From positions 186,001 to 250,000 of the forward strand of contig NZ_CP114777.1 of assembly GCF_027359355.1 (NCBI RefSeq): DNA of 64,000 nucleotides, written 5' to 3'. Both the position numbers and the translations under genes were made by a program. The DNA is from Prochlorococcus marinus str. MIT 1214 (GTDB lineage: Bacteria; Cyanobacteriota; Cyanobacteriia; PCC-6307; Cyanobiaceae). The notes under the pieces were generated by a model. That model did no database searches, was not told where the DNA came from, and was given only the letters and a program-made list of their open reading frames with translations. Positions 18,704 to 28,841 of the stretch are shown piece after piece (positions within the stretch are counted from its first letter, which is position 1; every line of letters begins with the position of its first letter).

Positions 18704-19756
18704 TTACCTGGATTTTCTGCGATCTAATTGACGAATGGCTTTTGCTATCTCAGGTAGTTTTTTGAAATTAGCAGAGCATCTTAACCATAGTTTATTGGGA
18801 ATAGCAGGGAAGCCGCTAACCACCTTTCCTGCATCAATATTTGATACGATTCCTGTTTTGGAGCTGGCTATCACTCTATCGCCAATTTTTACTCTATTAC
18901 TGACACCAACTTGTCCAGCAAGAATAACTCCGTCTCCAATCTGTGCGCCTCCAGCAATACCAACTTGAGCAGCCATCGCACAACCTTTGCCGGTAGTTAC
19001 TCCATGACCAATTTGTACTAGGTTATCAATTTTTGTGTCTTCACCAATTATTGTCTTTCCTACTGAAGGCCTATCAATTGTTGATCCACTACCAACTTCT
19101 ACTTTGTTTTTTAAAATAACTATTCCCACCTGAGGCATTTTCTTCCATCCCTGTGATGTAGGTACGAATCCAAAACCTTCACCACCTATAACGGCGTTAG
19201 CATTAATTACACATTCGTCGCCAAGTTTAGATCCAGTATGAATAACACTATTTGCGTGAATTAAATTTTTGGCACCAATGCTCACATTTTTATAGATAAC
19301 AACGCCTGCATGAACAATAGTCCCATCTCCAATTTCAGTATTATCTCCAATATAAGCATTAGCTCCTATAGAAACGTTTACACCAATTTTTACATTCTGT
19401 CCGATGACAGAACTTTTATGTATACCTGTACTTTTTATCTCAGAAGGATAAAGAAGCTCTAATGTTTCAGCAAAAGCAATCTTGGGGTCTTTAAGTAGTA
19501 TCCAATCAACTGAAATCTTCTTTGCGATTTCAACAATATCATTATCATTTGCTGGTAATAATAGAGCAGAGGCTTTTGAAGTTTTGATGAGATTCCTAAG
19601 ATTTAATGGACTATTCTTGTCAAGAAAACTTATTTCATTTTCCTTGGCTTTTTCTAAAGAAGCTGCAGTTAAAATAGCTGGATTGTTTTTTATCTTAAAG
19701 TCAACGACACCAGATTGACCTTGCTTAAGTTTTTCGACAATTTCATTGAATTGCAT
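18704..19756 (-). CDS. lpxD: UDP-3-O-acylglucosamine N-acyltransferase
   Basis: Adds the N-linked acyl chain in lipid A biosynthesis. The N-terminal 100 residues are the LpxD uridine-binding domain ([19 protein letters not shown]). From about 110 to 320 there are hexapeptide repeats of a left-handed beta-helix ([20 protein letters not shown] and further). Key family stretches are [11 protein letters not shown] near 188 and [12 protein letters not shown] with the catalytic histidine near 243. At 350 aa it is full length. Prochlorococcus retaining lpx genes fits a reduced lipopolysaccharide outer membrane. Confidence 0.95.
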   Translation of the reverse strand: MQFNEIVEKLKQGQSGVVDFKIKNNPAILTAASLEKAKENEISFLDKNSPLNLRNLIKTSKASALLLPANDNDIVEIAKKISVDWILLKDPKIAFAETLELLYPSEIKSTGIHKSSVIGQNVKIGVNVSIGANAYIGDNTEIGDGTIVHAGVVIYKNVSIGAKNLIHANSVIHTGSKLGDECVINANAVIGGEGFGFVPTSQGWKKMPQVGIVILKNKVEVGSGSTIDRPSVGKTIIGEDTKIDNLVQIGHGVTTGKGCAMAAQVGIAGGAQIGDGVILAGQVGVSNRVKIGDRVIASSKTGIVSNIDAGKVVSGFPAIPNKLWLRCSANFKKLPEIAKAIRQLDRRKSR

Positions 19757-19801
19757 GATTTGATTTAAGTGGAGAAGTGAAAATTACTATTTTTATCAGA
19801 G

Positions 19802-20884
19802 TTATTCACTTGTTAGAACTAGAACATCTCGGTGAATAACTAGGGGGGATCCTGTTTTGGCGGATCTTTTATTAATTCCTATCTTTATAGCATCACTGCT
19901 CATTGAGCAAATTCCTTTAGCAATTTCCTCTCCTTCAGTGTTAATAACTTTTACAGGTTGATTAGCAATAAAATTTCCACTAACTTTTTTTACGCCAACT
20001 AATAATAGTGAAGCGCCTTTATTCTTTATAGCTTCAATAGCACCATCATCTAACTGTATTTCTCCAACTGTTTTAATTGCATGTGCCAACCAACTTTTTC
20101 TATTCCCTATAGGCTTTGGATGAGGGTGGAAAACAGTTCCTATTCTTTTCCCATCAAGTAATTCTCCTAAAATTTTAGGAGCTCTTCCATCTGCTAATTG
20201 AACTTTTATTCCACTTTCAGTGGCGATCTTTGCAGCAGTTAATTTGGTTTTTATTCCTCCCGTTCCCCAAGAAGTTTGTTCATTTGCTAGTTCTAAATCA
20301 ATTAATTCTTTTGAATTATTAATATCTTTGATTGGCTTGGCTTTACTGTTTGTCTTTGGGTCAGAAGAGTAGAGATGGTCGATATCAGTTAACAATATTA
20401 ATTGATCAGCAGATATAGCTGTTGCGACTAATGCAGATAAAGTATCATTATCACCATATTTTAGCTCTTCATTTGATGTTATATCATTCTCATTAACTAT
20501 TGGTATAACATCCCATTCAATCAATCTTTTTAATGTTTGCGAAGCAGATTTATAACTATTTCTTGAGCCCAATTCTGACCTGGTTAATAATATTTGTGCA
20601 ACTTTATATCCAAAACTACTCATAGCCTTTTCATATAAAGCCATTAAATGAAGTTGACCTATTGCGGCAGAAGCTTGAAGAGAGATTATTTGTTTAGGTC
20701 TTGTCTTGAAGCTCATTTTATGACATCCAAGTCCTACAGCACCACTAGAAACCAAGATAACTTTGTCGCCATTTCTTTGAGCTTTTGATATGTAGGAACA
20801 ATAATTATTAATGATATCAAAAGTTGTATATTTATCATTTCCTCTTAAAAGGCTTGTACCAATCTTAATTACCCAGGTTGTCAT
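19802..20884 (-). CDS. proB: Glutamate 5-kinase
   Basis: Phosphorylates glutamate, the first step of proline synthesis. The amino-acid-kinase domain has [12 protein letters not shown] at 4-15, [12 protein letters not shown] near 42-53, and [20 protein letters not shown] near 130-149. [19 protein letters not shown] is near 208-226. The C-terminal PUA domain starts near 275 ([20 protein letters not shown]). Length 360 aa is normal. Its ATG overlaps the stop of the upstream HAD phosphatase gene by four bases (ATGA), so the two are translationally coupled. Confidence 0.96.
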   Translation of the reverse strand: MTTWVIKIGTSLLRGNDKYTTFDIINNYCSYISKAQRNGDKVILVSSGAVGLGCHKMSFKTRPKQIISLQASAAIGQLHLMALYEKAMSSFGYKVAQILLTRSELGSRNSYKSASQTLKRLIEWDVIPIVNENDITSNEELKYGDNDTLSALVATAISADQLILLTDIDHLYSSDPKTNSKAKPIKDINNSKELIDLELANEQTSWGTGGIKTKLTAAKIATESGIKVQLADGRAPKILGELLDGKRIGTVFHPHPKPIGNRKSWLAHAIKTVGEIQLDDGAIEAIKNKGASLLLVGVKKVSGNFIANQPVKVINTEGEEIAKGICSMSSDAIKIGINKRSAKTGSPLVIHRDVLVLTSE

Positions 20885-21402
20885 AAAAAGTCTCCAGTTA
20901 TAATCCTTGCTAGGTATCTTTCTATGGATTGAAAGTTATTGTTTTCAATTTTGTTTCCATAATAATCTACTGAATCTACCAATATTGTATACATTTCTAA
21001 TCTATTGCCTACCAGAATATCTGTAAAAACCCTATCGCCAATTATTGCTACTTCGTTTGATGAATAGGGAATTTTATCTAGGATCTTCTTTAACTTTCTT
21101 TTACTTGGTTTGCCACCAGAGTATGTAAAATCTAAATCTAATTCATCAGCAATTAATTTTATTCTATTTTTTGATGGATTGTTGCTGAATAAGTAAGTAT
21201 AAAAGTATTTTTTGGAATTATCAATCCAAAATTTTATATCAGTTGATAATACTGGCTTGTTACCAGAAATTAATGTTCCATCTACATCAAGAATCAATGC
21301 TTTGATATTTTTCGATAATAAATCATTTATCGAAATCTTTGAAATTTTATCATTTACCTTCCAACTTGGAATAAGTAATTCTTTTAAATTTATTCTGATA
21401 AT
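20881..21402 (-). CDS. YqeG-type HAD phosphatase, probably with a non-AUG start
   Basis: HAD-superfamily phosphatase with motif [14 protein letters not shown], a motif II serine/asparagine ([11 protein letters not shown]), a lysine stretch [11 protein letters not shown] and motif [20 protein letters not shown]; the family includes phosphatidylglycerophosphate phosphatases. The only standard start is TTG at 21297, which would cut into motif I. The frame stays open upstream to about 21411, encoding [20 protein letters not shown], which is the usual YqeG N-terminus. The only start-like codons there are ATT (21402), ATC and ATA (21393). They follow a strong purine-rich GAGGAAAGAGG inside the end of the DUF3727 gene. 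The exact start is inferred. Confidence 0.75.
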   Translation of the reverse strand: MIRINLKELLIPSWKVNDKISKISINDLLSKNIKALILDVDGTLISGNKPVLSTDIKFWIDNSKKYFYTYLFSNNPSKNRIKLIADELDLDFTYSGGKPSKRKLKKILDKIPYSSNEVAIIGDRVFTDILVGNRLEMYTILVDSVDYYGNKIENNNFQSIERYLARIITGDFL

Positions 21403-21926
21403 CCTCTTTCCTCAAGTTCAGCTTCAATTCCTGATTGTATCTTGTCAAACTCTTCACCTTCAACAAGCTTTACTTCTCCATCCTCTAGCTTTCCAACAAT
21501 AAAGAAAGGGTCAAGTGGAATGTATAAACCATACTCATTATTATCAACTCTAAAATTGACAAGGAGTTCGTAAGTCTCTGACTCGTCATCAATGTCTTCT
21601 TCTTCAATTTCTTCTGGTTCGGGCTCATCTAACTCACCTGAGACTGTAAGGGTGATAGCTGAGCGAACAAGTCTAAGGTCATGTTCTTGAAGGACAACAT
21701 CAGCTACTTCAAGTATTGGCTCATTCTTTTCAATTGTTTCTATTAGCTTGGGATCTTGATCATCAACTAATTGAAACAGAGATACAGGTGTATCTACGGG
21801 TGTTAAAAGGGCATATTCATTACCTTCTAGAGGTACTACTTGTTCAAGGAAACATAGGAGGTCTGAGCCTTGAGAATCTTTAACTAAAAGAGTAGGTACT
21901 TCTTCGTTTTTATTTGTTGATGACAT
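21390..21926 (-). CDS. DUF3727-family protein
   Basis: A 178-aa acidic soluble protein of a family found in cyanobacteria and plastids (DUF3727, related to the DUF1292 fold). It has two similar beta-rich halves: LLVKDSQGSDLLCFLEQVVP with EYALLTPVDTPVSLF, and later YELLVNFRVDNNEYGLYIPLDPFFIVGKL. They are separated by a Glu/Asp linker near 115-127. No function is established. It overlaps the upstream end of the YqeG-like gene and starts 63 bases after ruvX on the same strand. Confidence 0.85.
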   Translation of the reverse strand: MSSTNKNEEVPTLLVKDSQGSDLLCFLEQVVPLEGNEYALLTPVDTPVSLFQLVDDQDPKLIETIEKNEPILEVADVVLQEHDLRLVRSAITLTVSGELDEPEPEEIEEEDIDDESETYELLVNFRVDNNEYGLYIPLDPFFIVGKLEDGEVKLVEGEEFDKIQSGIEAELEERGLSE

Positions 21927-21989
21927 GGTTGAGCTTTTATTAGTCAGTATCTGGTTTATTTATTTATGTTTTTACATCATATTCAAAAT

Positions 21990-22424
21990 CTAATTTGAGT
22001 CATCCAGATCAGGCCCCTCAATAAGCCATTGTTGTAAAAGTATAGCGGCAGCTGCACTATCTATTTTTCCAGTCTTGTCATTTTTAAAAGAGAATTTTTC
22101 TTTTGCCTCGACAGTTGAACAATGTTCATTGATAAAAACCAAAGGAAGTTTTAAATGTTTCGCTAATTTAAACCCATATTTTTTACATCGAATAGATTGA
22201 TTAGTCTCCTTGCCGTGCATATCAAGAGGATTTCCAACAATAAGCCCTTCTACTTTTCGTTCAAAACATATTTTCCCGAATTCTTTTAGATCATGTTCAA
22301 AGCTATTTCTAAAAATCGCAGGGAGATGAGTTATCGATATTCCAAGTGGATCACAACCTGCAAGTCCAATCCTTTTATCTCCAATGTCAAGACTTAAAAC
22401 TGAACAGGGTTTTGGCTGAATCAT
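21990..22424 (-). CDS. ruvX: Holliday junction resolvase-like / pre-16S rRNA nuclease (YqgF)
   Basis: A 144-aa RNase H-fold protein. It has the N-terminal [18 protein letters not shown] (catalytic aspartate near residue 12), [14 protein letters not shown] near 56, [15 protein letters not shown] near 93 and a C-terminal [15 protein letters not shown] with the final aspartate. YqgF matures the 5' end of 16S rRNA in E. coli. Its ATG overlaps the stop of the GNAT-like gene by four bases (ATGA), indicating coupling. Confidence 0.93.
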   Translation of the reverse strand: MIQPKPCSVLSLDIGDKRIGLAGCDPLGISITHLPAIFRNSFEHDLKEFGKICFERKVEGLIVGNPLDMHGKETNQSIRCKKYGFKLAKHLKLPLVFINEHCSTVEAKEKFSFKNDKTGKIDSAAAAILLQQWLIEGPDLDDSN

Positions 22425-23458
22425 TTGTTTTTTCCAATTTGAATAGTTGAAGGTAATTCCGGTTGTTGTTGTAAATTTCCTACAAGATTAGTTAATAGTT
22501 CAGTTTCGATGGATTTTAATTTATATCCATTTTGTCTTTTCCAAACACTTCTTCCTAGAAGAACTCTCTCTTCTATTATTTCCCAGTTACTTTTATATAA
22601 AATCTCATTCAACTTGTTGTCCTCACTTGTAGTTTCTAAATAACACTTTCTTTTATCAGTTTTCATATTATTAATTCTTTGTGGAATAGATTTATTTAGC
22701 CTTTCATCCCATGCTAATCCTCTTATTAGTTCTAATGAAAAATTATTTTGGGGGCAAATAGATGGTATTAGCCCTGCAATAATATTATTTTCTTTTGATT
22801 TAATAACACCAGTTAATGTATTTCTCTTTTCATAAATATCATGCCACTGCCTATCAAAAATCGACCTAAAATTAATTGATTCCCTAGCTTGTTCAAGTCT
22901 CCATATCTGTTGACTATTTTCTTCGTTTAGCCTTTCCCATATAAAATTATTTTTATATTCTTTCTTTGTATATTTATTATTCTCTTTCCTTTTCCAATAT
23001 TTTATTATTCTTAGCGGTTGAAAGCCAGATTGTCTTATTACTGATAAGCTTTGATTGTCATTTGTATTTATAGAAATTAAAAAACTTTGGGTATTTATAT
23101 TGCTTTCATAAAGAACTATTCTTAATAAATTCTGCAATAAGTTATAACGACTAAAGGAAAGTGATTCTCCAATAAAGTATGGTTCTGAGATTGACCAACA
23201 AGTACCTCTACGATTAATTGGAGTCGCTAATATGTATGCAATTATATTCTTTCTTTCTACTGCTACTAAACATGTTGAGTTCCTAGTTGGAATTAAATTA
23301 GTAAAACTCGACTCTAATGAAGAAAACCATTTTTTGAATAATAGAATTTGAAATATCCCAAGGTATTTAGAATTATTGTCAGCTCTAAGCATTGATAAAT
23401 GCTTGAGCATAAGTGGCTCAATTATTAAATCTGAAGGTAATCCTTGATCATTATTCAT
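22421..23458 (-). CDS. GNAT-like acetyltransferase domain protein, substrate unknown
   Basis: A 345-aa protein. The first half resembles a GNAT fold: [20 protein letters not shown] near residue 63-82, then a helix and [23 protein letters not shown] near 130-152, a typical GNAT C-terminal pattern. The second half looks like a second, more diverged copy ([19 protein letters not shown] near 218). I cannot see a clear acetyl-CoA R/QxxGxG/A motif, so activity is not certain. It is translated just upstream of ruvX and overlaps it. Such a gene beside ruvX is common in cyanobacteria. Confidence 0.7.
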   Translation of the reverse strand: MNNDQGLPSDLIIEPLMLKHLSMLRADNNSKYLGIFQILLFKKWFSSLESSFTNLIPTRNSTCLVAVERKNIIAYILATPINRRGTCWSISEPYFIGESLSFSRYNLLQNLLRIVLYESNINTQSFLISINTNDNQSLSVIRQSGFQPLRIIKYWKRKENNKYTKKEYKNNFIWERLNEENSQQIWRLEQARESINFRSIFDRQWHDIYEKRNTLTGVIKSKENNIIAGLIPSICPQNNFSLELIRGLAWDERLNKSIPQRINNMKTDKRKCYLETTSEDNKLNEILYKSNWEIIEERVLLGRSVWKRQNGYKLKSIETELLTNLVGNLQQQPELPSTIQIGKNK

Positions 23459-23478
23459 TTAATTATCTTATTGATTTT

Positions 23479-24645
23479 TTAACTCTCATGCGACTTAAAA
23501 CTTAGTTCATCTGACCTGATTAGTACTAATGGTGTTTGTTGGTTAGCATTACCCGCTGGATTTGATGTTAAAGATCTTTTAATTATTTCAGCATTATTAA
23601 TATTGTTTGTTGATAATATTTTAACTCTTCCTAGATCGTTTACATCTACAACAGCCACATTAACGTTTAGCTTCTTTGCGGCTTTAATGCAAAAAGCTTG
23701 AGTATCAGAAGGACCTAAAACTATACTTTTATCATAGGGTGGCGTTGTACCAGTAATGTCGTCAATCAATCTTGCTTGTTCACCTGCTAAACGATAAAAC
23801 ATACCTCTAACTCCAAAGAATTTAAATATTCCTCCGATTAACCATGAAATTATTACGCGTGTTGGACCAGAAATATTTATTAGGGTTTGCATTCCGGAAG
23901 CAGTGGCTAAACTACTAGTCGGGTGAAAGCCTTTGCAAATTAACCTTGAAATTAGATTTGCATTAACGTTTCTATAATCTTGATATCTTCCTTGTATTAC
24001 TGCTAAGGGTGACTCTCCAATTGTAAGAATATCTGTAGGCAAGCAATCTAGGGGCATGTAGGATTTTAATATTTCAATAGGATCATCTAAACTACCAAGA
24101 ATATGAGTTTTAATTGGATCTACTAAATTATTATTAGAAGAATTTTCTTTGGATATATCTAAAAAATTAGGCAATACAAAACCATCGAACCTTTTAAAAG
24201 AACCGAATGGTCCGTAATTGCCCCATTCTATATCTAGCCACAAACATTTAATCTTATCTTTGGCTGTATTTTTAATCTCGTATTCAATTTCAATCTCGAC
24301 AAATGTCGATTTTTTTCCCTTTAATATATATGCATACCAATAGTCATTTATTTGTTCTTCTTCTGCATCTGGATGAAGTGGATATATTTTTGTATGAATC
24401 TTTATAATCTCGTTTTTAGATATACCAATTAACTGAGGATTAACATTGAAAGAAGGAATCATAACTTCCATTCTTTTATGTAAATTTTTAATTTCAACCA
24501 AAGTAGTATATTTATGCTTAGAGTCTAATATGATTTTTTTAAATTCTTTAGGTTTAAGAACTAGAGGTGAATTTTGTCTGAAATAATGGTTAATTTCAAT
24601 CAAAAAAAATGTGAATATTATTAGAAAAAGAGCGTTTAATAACAT
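23479..24645 (-). CDS. F420-0:gamma-glutamyl ligase-like protein of cyanobacteria
   Basis: A 388-aa protein. One membrane segment at residues 2-18 is followed by a soluble domain. The second half matches the CofE-like family: LTIGESPLAVIQGRYQD near 207, GMFYRLAGEQARLIDDITGT near 275-294, and PYDKSIVLGPSDTQAFC near 298. Cyanobacteria such as Prochlorococcus are not known to use the full F420 pathway, so the substrate is open; a ligation onto another small molecule is possible. It lies between a thioredoxin-like gene and the GNAT/ruvX pair on one strand. Confidence 0.75.
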   Translation of the reverse strand: MLLNALFLIIFTFFLIEINHYFRQNSPLVLKPKEFKKIILDSKHKYTTLVEIKNLHKRMEVMIPSFNVNPQLIGISKNEIIKIHTKIYPLHPDAEEEQINDYWYAYILKGKKSTFVEIEIEYEIKNTAKDKIKCLWLDIEWGNYGPFGSFKRFDGFVLPNFLDISKENSSNNNLVDPIKTHILGSLDDPIEILKSYMPLDCLPTDILTIGESPLAVIQGRYQDYRNVNANLISRLICKGFHPTSSLATASGMQTLINISGPTRVIISWLIGGIFKFFGVRGMFYRLAGEQARLIDDITGTTPPYDKSIVLGPSDTQAFCIKAAKKLNVNVAVVDVNDLGRVKILSTNNINNAEIIKRSLTSNPAGNANQQTPLVLIRSDELSFKSHES

Positions 24646-24704
24646 TTTTTAATGAAAAATATTTGATAATTTAAATAAAATTTTTTAGTGATTTTATCTC
24701 ATTT

Positions 24705-25256
24705 TTAGCTACCTCTAGGTCTAATATAACCATCTTTAGAAGGTTCACTATTGTATTCGTTAAAGCTTTTGACTGTTAGATCAAAATCAGGTTTCTTTAA
24801 ACCTGTGGCTTTGGTTATTGCATCATTAATTTGATCGAACGAAACCTGCCCTTCTTCGTCTAGAAGAACATTACCTTTTCCGTCTAGAATAACTGTCTGA
24901 GGTATCTTCCCATGCCAGTAATAGCCTGGGTCCTTAAAAGTTTTCTGGTCATCATTGTCTAATTCATCAATTGCTAGAGGAATTAAATCAACGGATGAAC
25001 TCCACAATAACTTAATACCTGAAACTACAGGTGCAAATTGTTTACTAGTAGCACTATCATCTAGATAGAAAACTAAAATACTTGTTCTTTCGTTTTTTAA
25101 TGACTCTGATAATGTGCTTGGTGGTGGAACTAATGATCCGTTACCAGCATAGATTGGGTATATATTTCCATCATAACTATCAGTATCTCTAGCAGAATAT
25201 ACTGGATTAACAAATAGAAAAAAAAGTATAAGCAGTGACGAGAATATTCTTAACAA
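24705..25256 (-). CDS. Exported thioredoxin-like protein (photosystem I accumulation factor type)
   Basis: A 183-aa protein with an N-terminal signal or anchor (IFSSLLILFFLFVNPVYSA, residues 4-22) and a thioredoxin-like fold: TSILVFYLDDSATSKQFAPVV near 53-73, DLIPLAIDELDN near 88, YYWHGKIPQTVILDGKGNVL with the cis-proline near 112-131. The usual CxxC is replaced by DSAT, so it is not a redox thioredoxin. It resembles the cyanobacterial family annotated as a thylakoid membrane photosystem I accumulation factor, which is known only by that general role. Confidence 0.72.
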   Translation of the reverse strand: MLRIFSSLLILFFLFVNPVYSARDTDSYDGNIYPIYAGNGSLVPPPSTLSESLKNERTSILVFYLDDSATSKQFAPVVSGIKLLWSSSVDLIPLAIDELDNDDQKTFKDPGYYWHGKIPQTVILDGKGNVLLDEEGQVSFDQINDAITKATGLKKPDFDLTVKSFNEYNSEPSKDGYIRPRGS

Positions 25257-25330
25257 AATAAATGTAAAATACTAATTTTTAAAATTCTAAAGTCTTAAAG
25301 CTAATCTAGCTATATTTATTAATAAATAAA

Positions 25331-26962
25331 TTATCCTTTTGATAGGTTTCTTCCCATCCCTTGGGCGATGCCCCTACCGATTAATCCTATAGACCTTCCA
25401 AGAACTTTTGTGAGAATTAAAACTATTAAATCCCCTAAGTATTGAATTATTGCCTGTACTTGTGGAGCCAAAGCATCTCTTAATTCTATTATAAAGGCTA
25501 TTTGTCTTTGCACCCAGTCTAATTTCTTTAATTCATCATCTCTAGGTTCAAGTATGATAATCTTTTCAATTTTATTATTTTTGACTGTATAATATAATCT
25601 TTTACTTTCGTACAATCTAACTGGCTTTCTGAATAGATTTTGCAATTGATTATTTGTGTTGATATGATTTCTTTTACGTTCAAGTTCCCTTGTTGAAACT
25701 AATTCTTTATTTAGAAAGTATTTACGTAACTCTGGCCATTCAGAACATGAAGATATAATCTCTTCGCTGACTATTTCAGCTGTTCTGAATATCCAATTTA
25801 GAATAAATGTTTCTAATTGAATAATAGATCGAGGGTCGTCTACTGATAAATATTCTCCATCGATGAGAATTGGTTTGTTATTTAATATTGGATCTATTAT
25901 TAAAGAAATTGAAGGTAGTTCATCATCGTCTATTCCAAGCTCTGCGTTTTTTACTAGAAAGTCTGAAATAAAAACGTCAACGCCATTCTTTTTCAAACGA
26001 TCATATGAATCTATGAAATTGCGCAATGCATTAGCGCGTAATTCAGGGGTAATTGACTGTAAAATCTTATCAAACTCTTTTTTGAGATTATTGTTTGAAT
26101 CAAGTTTGTTGATAATAATTGAAAATTCTTCCAGAAGCGTTTTTAAGAGATTACTTCGTTTGCTTATATTTAATGAATAAAGAGCTGCGAGTTCTTCAGT
26201 TGAATTTAATAGCTCATCTTGAAGCTTCTCCTTTACTCTTTTATAAATTACATTCCATAGCTCATTTGTTGAGCTGTTTTTGATTGTTATGTCAGTACTA
26301 TATTTGTTAATTAGATTTATATTTTTATTGCGAGCATTTTTAATTGGTGATTCTATTAATACCTCTAGCGGGCCCCATAACCAGATGATCAATCGCTTTG
26401 CTGTTAATAGCTCTCTTCTTCTTCCTAGTAATATGAAAAGATAAAATGTATTTATTGATTTCTTAGATATAATATGATTTATTGTATGTAAATCTTTATT
26501 GATTTGTGATAAACCGCTAGTTAATAACCAATGTCCTAAACCATATGAATTATGTATTGAGTTGACATTTAAATTTGTTTCATTATTAATTTTAAATACT
26601 CTGCCGCCCCCAAGCAAAATATTGATTGTATCTCTTAAAAGTTCAACAGTAGGATCTTGGATAACTCCCTCACTTCCAAAGGTCATCAAATCGGCAGAAG
26701 ATAATTTAATGCTTTTTGGTATTACAATTAAAATAGGAGATTGATCCCATCTTTCTTTTAACCTAAGGATTTCTAGTTTGATTGAGTTTGAGAGTTCTAC
26801 TTCTTCAAGGCAAAAAAGAATAAGTTTGGGTAGCCCGATTATATCTTTTTTGTCTAGAATGATTTTTAAATTATTATCCTGAGATGTTAACTGCAAAGCC
26901 AATGACTCGCCCAATAGTGAAGGCGCTATCATTAAAATTTGTTTTGGTCTTTCTTCGATCAA
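25331..26962 (-). CDS. DUF3685-family protein with a degenerate receiver-like N-terminus
   Basis: A 543-aa protein. Residues 7-125 follow the order of a response-regulator receiver (IGLPKLILFCLEEVEL, PILIVIPKSIKLSSADLMTFGSEG), but no phospho-acceptor aspartate cluster is seen. The rest is mostly helical and matches DUF3685, related to plastid Ycf55. A hydrophobic C-terminal segment (IIQYLGDLIVLILTKVLGRSIG near 505-525) may attach to a membrane. Its role is unknown. It stands between hisA and the thioredoxin-like gene. Confidence 0.75.
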   Translation of the reverse strand: MIEERPKQILMIAPSLLGESLALQLTSQDNNLKIILDKKDIIGLPKLILFCLEEVELSNSIKLEILRLKERWDQSPILIVIPKSIKLSSADLMTFGSEGVIQDPTVELLRDTINILLGGGRVFKINNETNLNVNSIHNSYGLGHWLLTSGLSQINKDLHTINHIISKKSINTFYLFILLGRRRELLTAKRLIIWLWGPLEVLIESPIKNARNKNINLINKYSTDITIKNSSTNELWNVIYKRVKEKLQDELLNSTEELAALYSLNISKRSNLLKTLLEEFSIIINKLDSNNNLKKEFDKILQSITPELRANALRNFIDSYDRLKKNGVDVFISDFLVKNAELGIDDDELPSISLIIDPILNNKPILIDGEYLSVDDPRSIIQLETFILNWIFRTAEIVSEEIISSCSEWPELRKYFLNKELVSTRELERKRNHINTNNQLQNLFRKPVRLYESKRLYYTVKNNKIEKIIILEPRDDELKKLDWVQRQIAFIIELRDALAPQVQAIIQYLGDLIVLILTKVLGRSIGLIGRGIAQGMGRNLSKG

Positions 26963-27059
26963 GTTGAATTCTAGAACCTATCCTTTTTACGATAACTTGA
27001 TTTAAAAATACTTCCAGCCCTATTCCATAAATTCAAATGAGAATCATATTTTCTAAATG

Positions 27060-27833
27060 TTAGGCAAGAAATTTATCTTTATTATCAAATGAATCTTGAA
27101 TAAGAAGATTTTTTAGAGTTAATATTGCTTCTTTTAAATCTATTGAGCCGTCATATAGTGCTCTGCCTACGATTACTCCTTCAATACCTTCATTCTCGAA
27201 ATCTGCGAGGGAAATTAAATCTGCTATCGAGCCTATCCCTCCTGATGCAATTACTGGATTATTACTTACCTCAGCTATCTCTCTCAAGGCTTTAACATTA
27301 GGTCCTTTTAGAGTGCCATCAGTTGCAATGTCAGTTGATATGATTGCAGCTAATTCAAGATCGTTAAGTTGTTTTGCTAAGTCTAGAGAAGCTATTTCAC
27401 TTTCTTTTAACCAACCTCGCGTAGCCACCATTCCCTCTTTGGCATCAATCCCTACTGCAACTTTTTGTGGATATTCTTCAGATAGATCTTTTAGCAAATC
27501 GGGTTTCTCTATCGCAATTGTCCCTAAAATAATTCTGTCTATTCCAATATCGAATAATTCTTTTGCACGATCAATGCTCCTAATTCCACCACCAAGTTGA
27601 ATGGGTATTGTAATGGAATTTTTTATTTCTTTTATTGTTAGATCGTTTATTGGTTCACCAGTCTTAGCACCATCAAGATCTACAAGATGTAGTCGTTTTG
27701 CTCCCTGGTTTTCCCAAGTCTGTGCTTGTTTTACAGGATCACTGTTGAACTTAGTAACTTCATTATAATTTCCTTGATTTAATCGAACACATTTACCATT
27801 CAGTAGATCTATTGCAGGTATGATTTCCATCAT
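27060..27833 (-). CDS. hisA: ProFAR isomerase (HisA)
   Basis: Catalyses the Amadori rearrangement of ProFAR to PRFAR in histidine synthesis. The (beta-alpha)8 barrel shows EIIPAIDLLNGKCVRLNQG at 3-21 (catalytic Asp near 8), LHLVDLDGAKTG near 48, IPIQLGGGIRS near 75, ISTDIATDGTLKGPN near 125-139 with the second Asp, and VIASGGIGS near 174. Length 257 aa is normal. It begins head to head with the CSP41-like gene, about 90 bases apart. Confidence 0.96.
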   Translation of the reverse strand: MMEIIPAIDLLNGKCVRLNQGNYNEVTKFNSDPVKQAQTWENQGAKRLHLVDLDGAKTGEPINDLTIKEIKNSITIPIQLGGGIRSIDRAKELFDIGIDRIILGTIAIEKPDLLKDLSEEYPQKVAVGIDAKEGMVATRGWLKESEIASLDLAKQLNDLELAAIISTDIATDGTLKGPNVKALREIAEVSNNPVIASGGIGSIADLISLADFENEGIEGVIVGRALYDGSIDLKEAILTLKNLLIQDSFDNKDKFLA

Positions 27834-27923
27834 GAAAAAAATTATTACTATTCATCTAACATCATTTATGTAGCTCAAGGAGATTATCTATAGGCTTTAA
27901 TATAATTTTTTTAATAAAGTCTC

Positions 27924-28841
27924 TTGAAAGTTCTTTTTTACGGCGGAACAAGGTTTGTAGGAAAAGCTCTTGTCTCGAGCTTGCTATCAAAAGGACATGA
28001 GATATTTGTATTTACACGTGGAAAATTACCAGTACCTAAAAATATAACTCACCTAAAGGGTGACAGGTCAAATGATGAGGACCTAAGAAAAATCTCTGAA
28101 CACTCATTTGATCTTATTGTTGACAGCTCTGGACGCAAATTGGAAGATACGCAAAGACTTCTTAAATTCTCAGGTCCTCCTAGTTTTAGATTTATCTATA
28201 TAAGTTCTGCAGGCGTATATGAAAACACTCAATTATTCCCTGTTAGTGAACTGTGTCCAATAGATCTTGAAAGCCGTCATATAGGCAAAGCAAAAACAGA
28301 GTCTTGGCTAAAGGCTGAAGGTATTCCTTTTACGAGCTTTCGTCCTACCTATATTTATGGCCCAGGTAACTATAACCCTATTGAAAAATGGTTTTTTGAT
28401 CGTATAACTAATGGTCGATCCATTCCTGTTCCTTTTGACGGTCAAACCATAACGCAATTAGGACATGTTTCTGATTTGGCCGAAGCTATTTCAAAATCTC
28501 TTGAAACAGATAAATCGATTAATCAAATTTATAATTGTTCAGGAAGTAAGGGCGTAACTTTTAAAGGCTTAATTGAAACAGCAATTTTAGCTACTGGAAA
28601 TAAAGTTCCTGATTTCAGCTTACGTTCTTTTGATCCTTCAAAACTTGATCCTAAGGCAAGAAAACTTTTCCCTTTAAGATTAACTAATTTCTTTACGGAC
28701 ACTTCTAAAATAAAGAAAGATTTATCATGGGAGCCGAAATTCGATTTGTTAAATGGTTTAACTGATAGCTATAAGAATGATTATCTGTTAGCTAATCATG
28801 ATCAATTTGATTTTAGTTCTGATGAGCTTCTTTTTGATTGA
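27924..28841 (+). CDS. NAD-dependent epimerase/dehydratase-like protein (CSP41 homologue)
   Basis: A 305-aa extended-SDR protein with an N-terminal FYGGTRFVGKALVSSLL Rossmann motif (residues 4-20), the shortened VDSSG stretch near 72, and YISSAGVY near 95. It lacks an intact YxxxK catalytic pair at the usual place (HIGKAKTESW is found instead), as in the chloroplast stem-loop binding CSP41 proteins. Those bind and cleave RNA or stabilise chloroplast transcripts. The start is TTG at 27924, directly before KVLFYGG; no ATG is available. Its end overlaps the convergent pgsA gene by 29 bases. Confidence 0.83.
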   Translation: MKVLFYGGTRFVGKALVSSLLSKGHEIFVFTRGKLPVPKNITHLKGDRSNDEDLRKISEHSFDLIVDSSGRKLEDTQRLLKFSGPPSFRFIYISSAGVYENTQLFPVSELCPIDLESRHIGKAKTESWLKAEGIPFTSFRPTYIYGPGNYNPIEKWFFDRITNGRSIPVPFDGQTITQLGHVSDLAEAISKSLETDKSINQIYNCSGSKGVTFKGLIETAILATGNKVPDFSLRSFDPSKLDPKARKLFPLRLTNFFTDTSKIKKDLSWEPKFDLLNGLTDSYKNDYLLANHDQFDFSSDELLFD

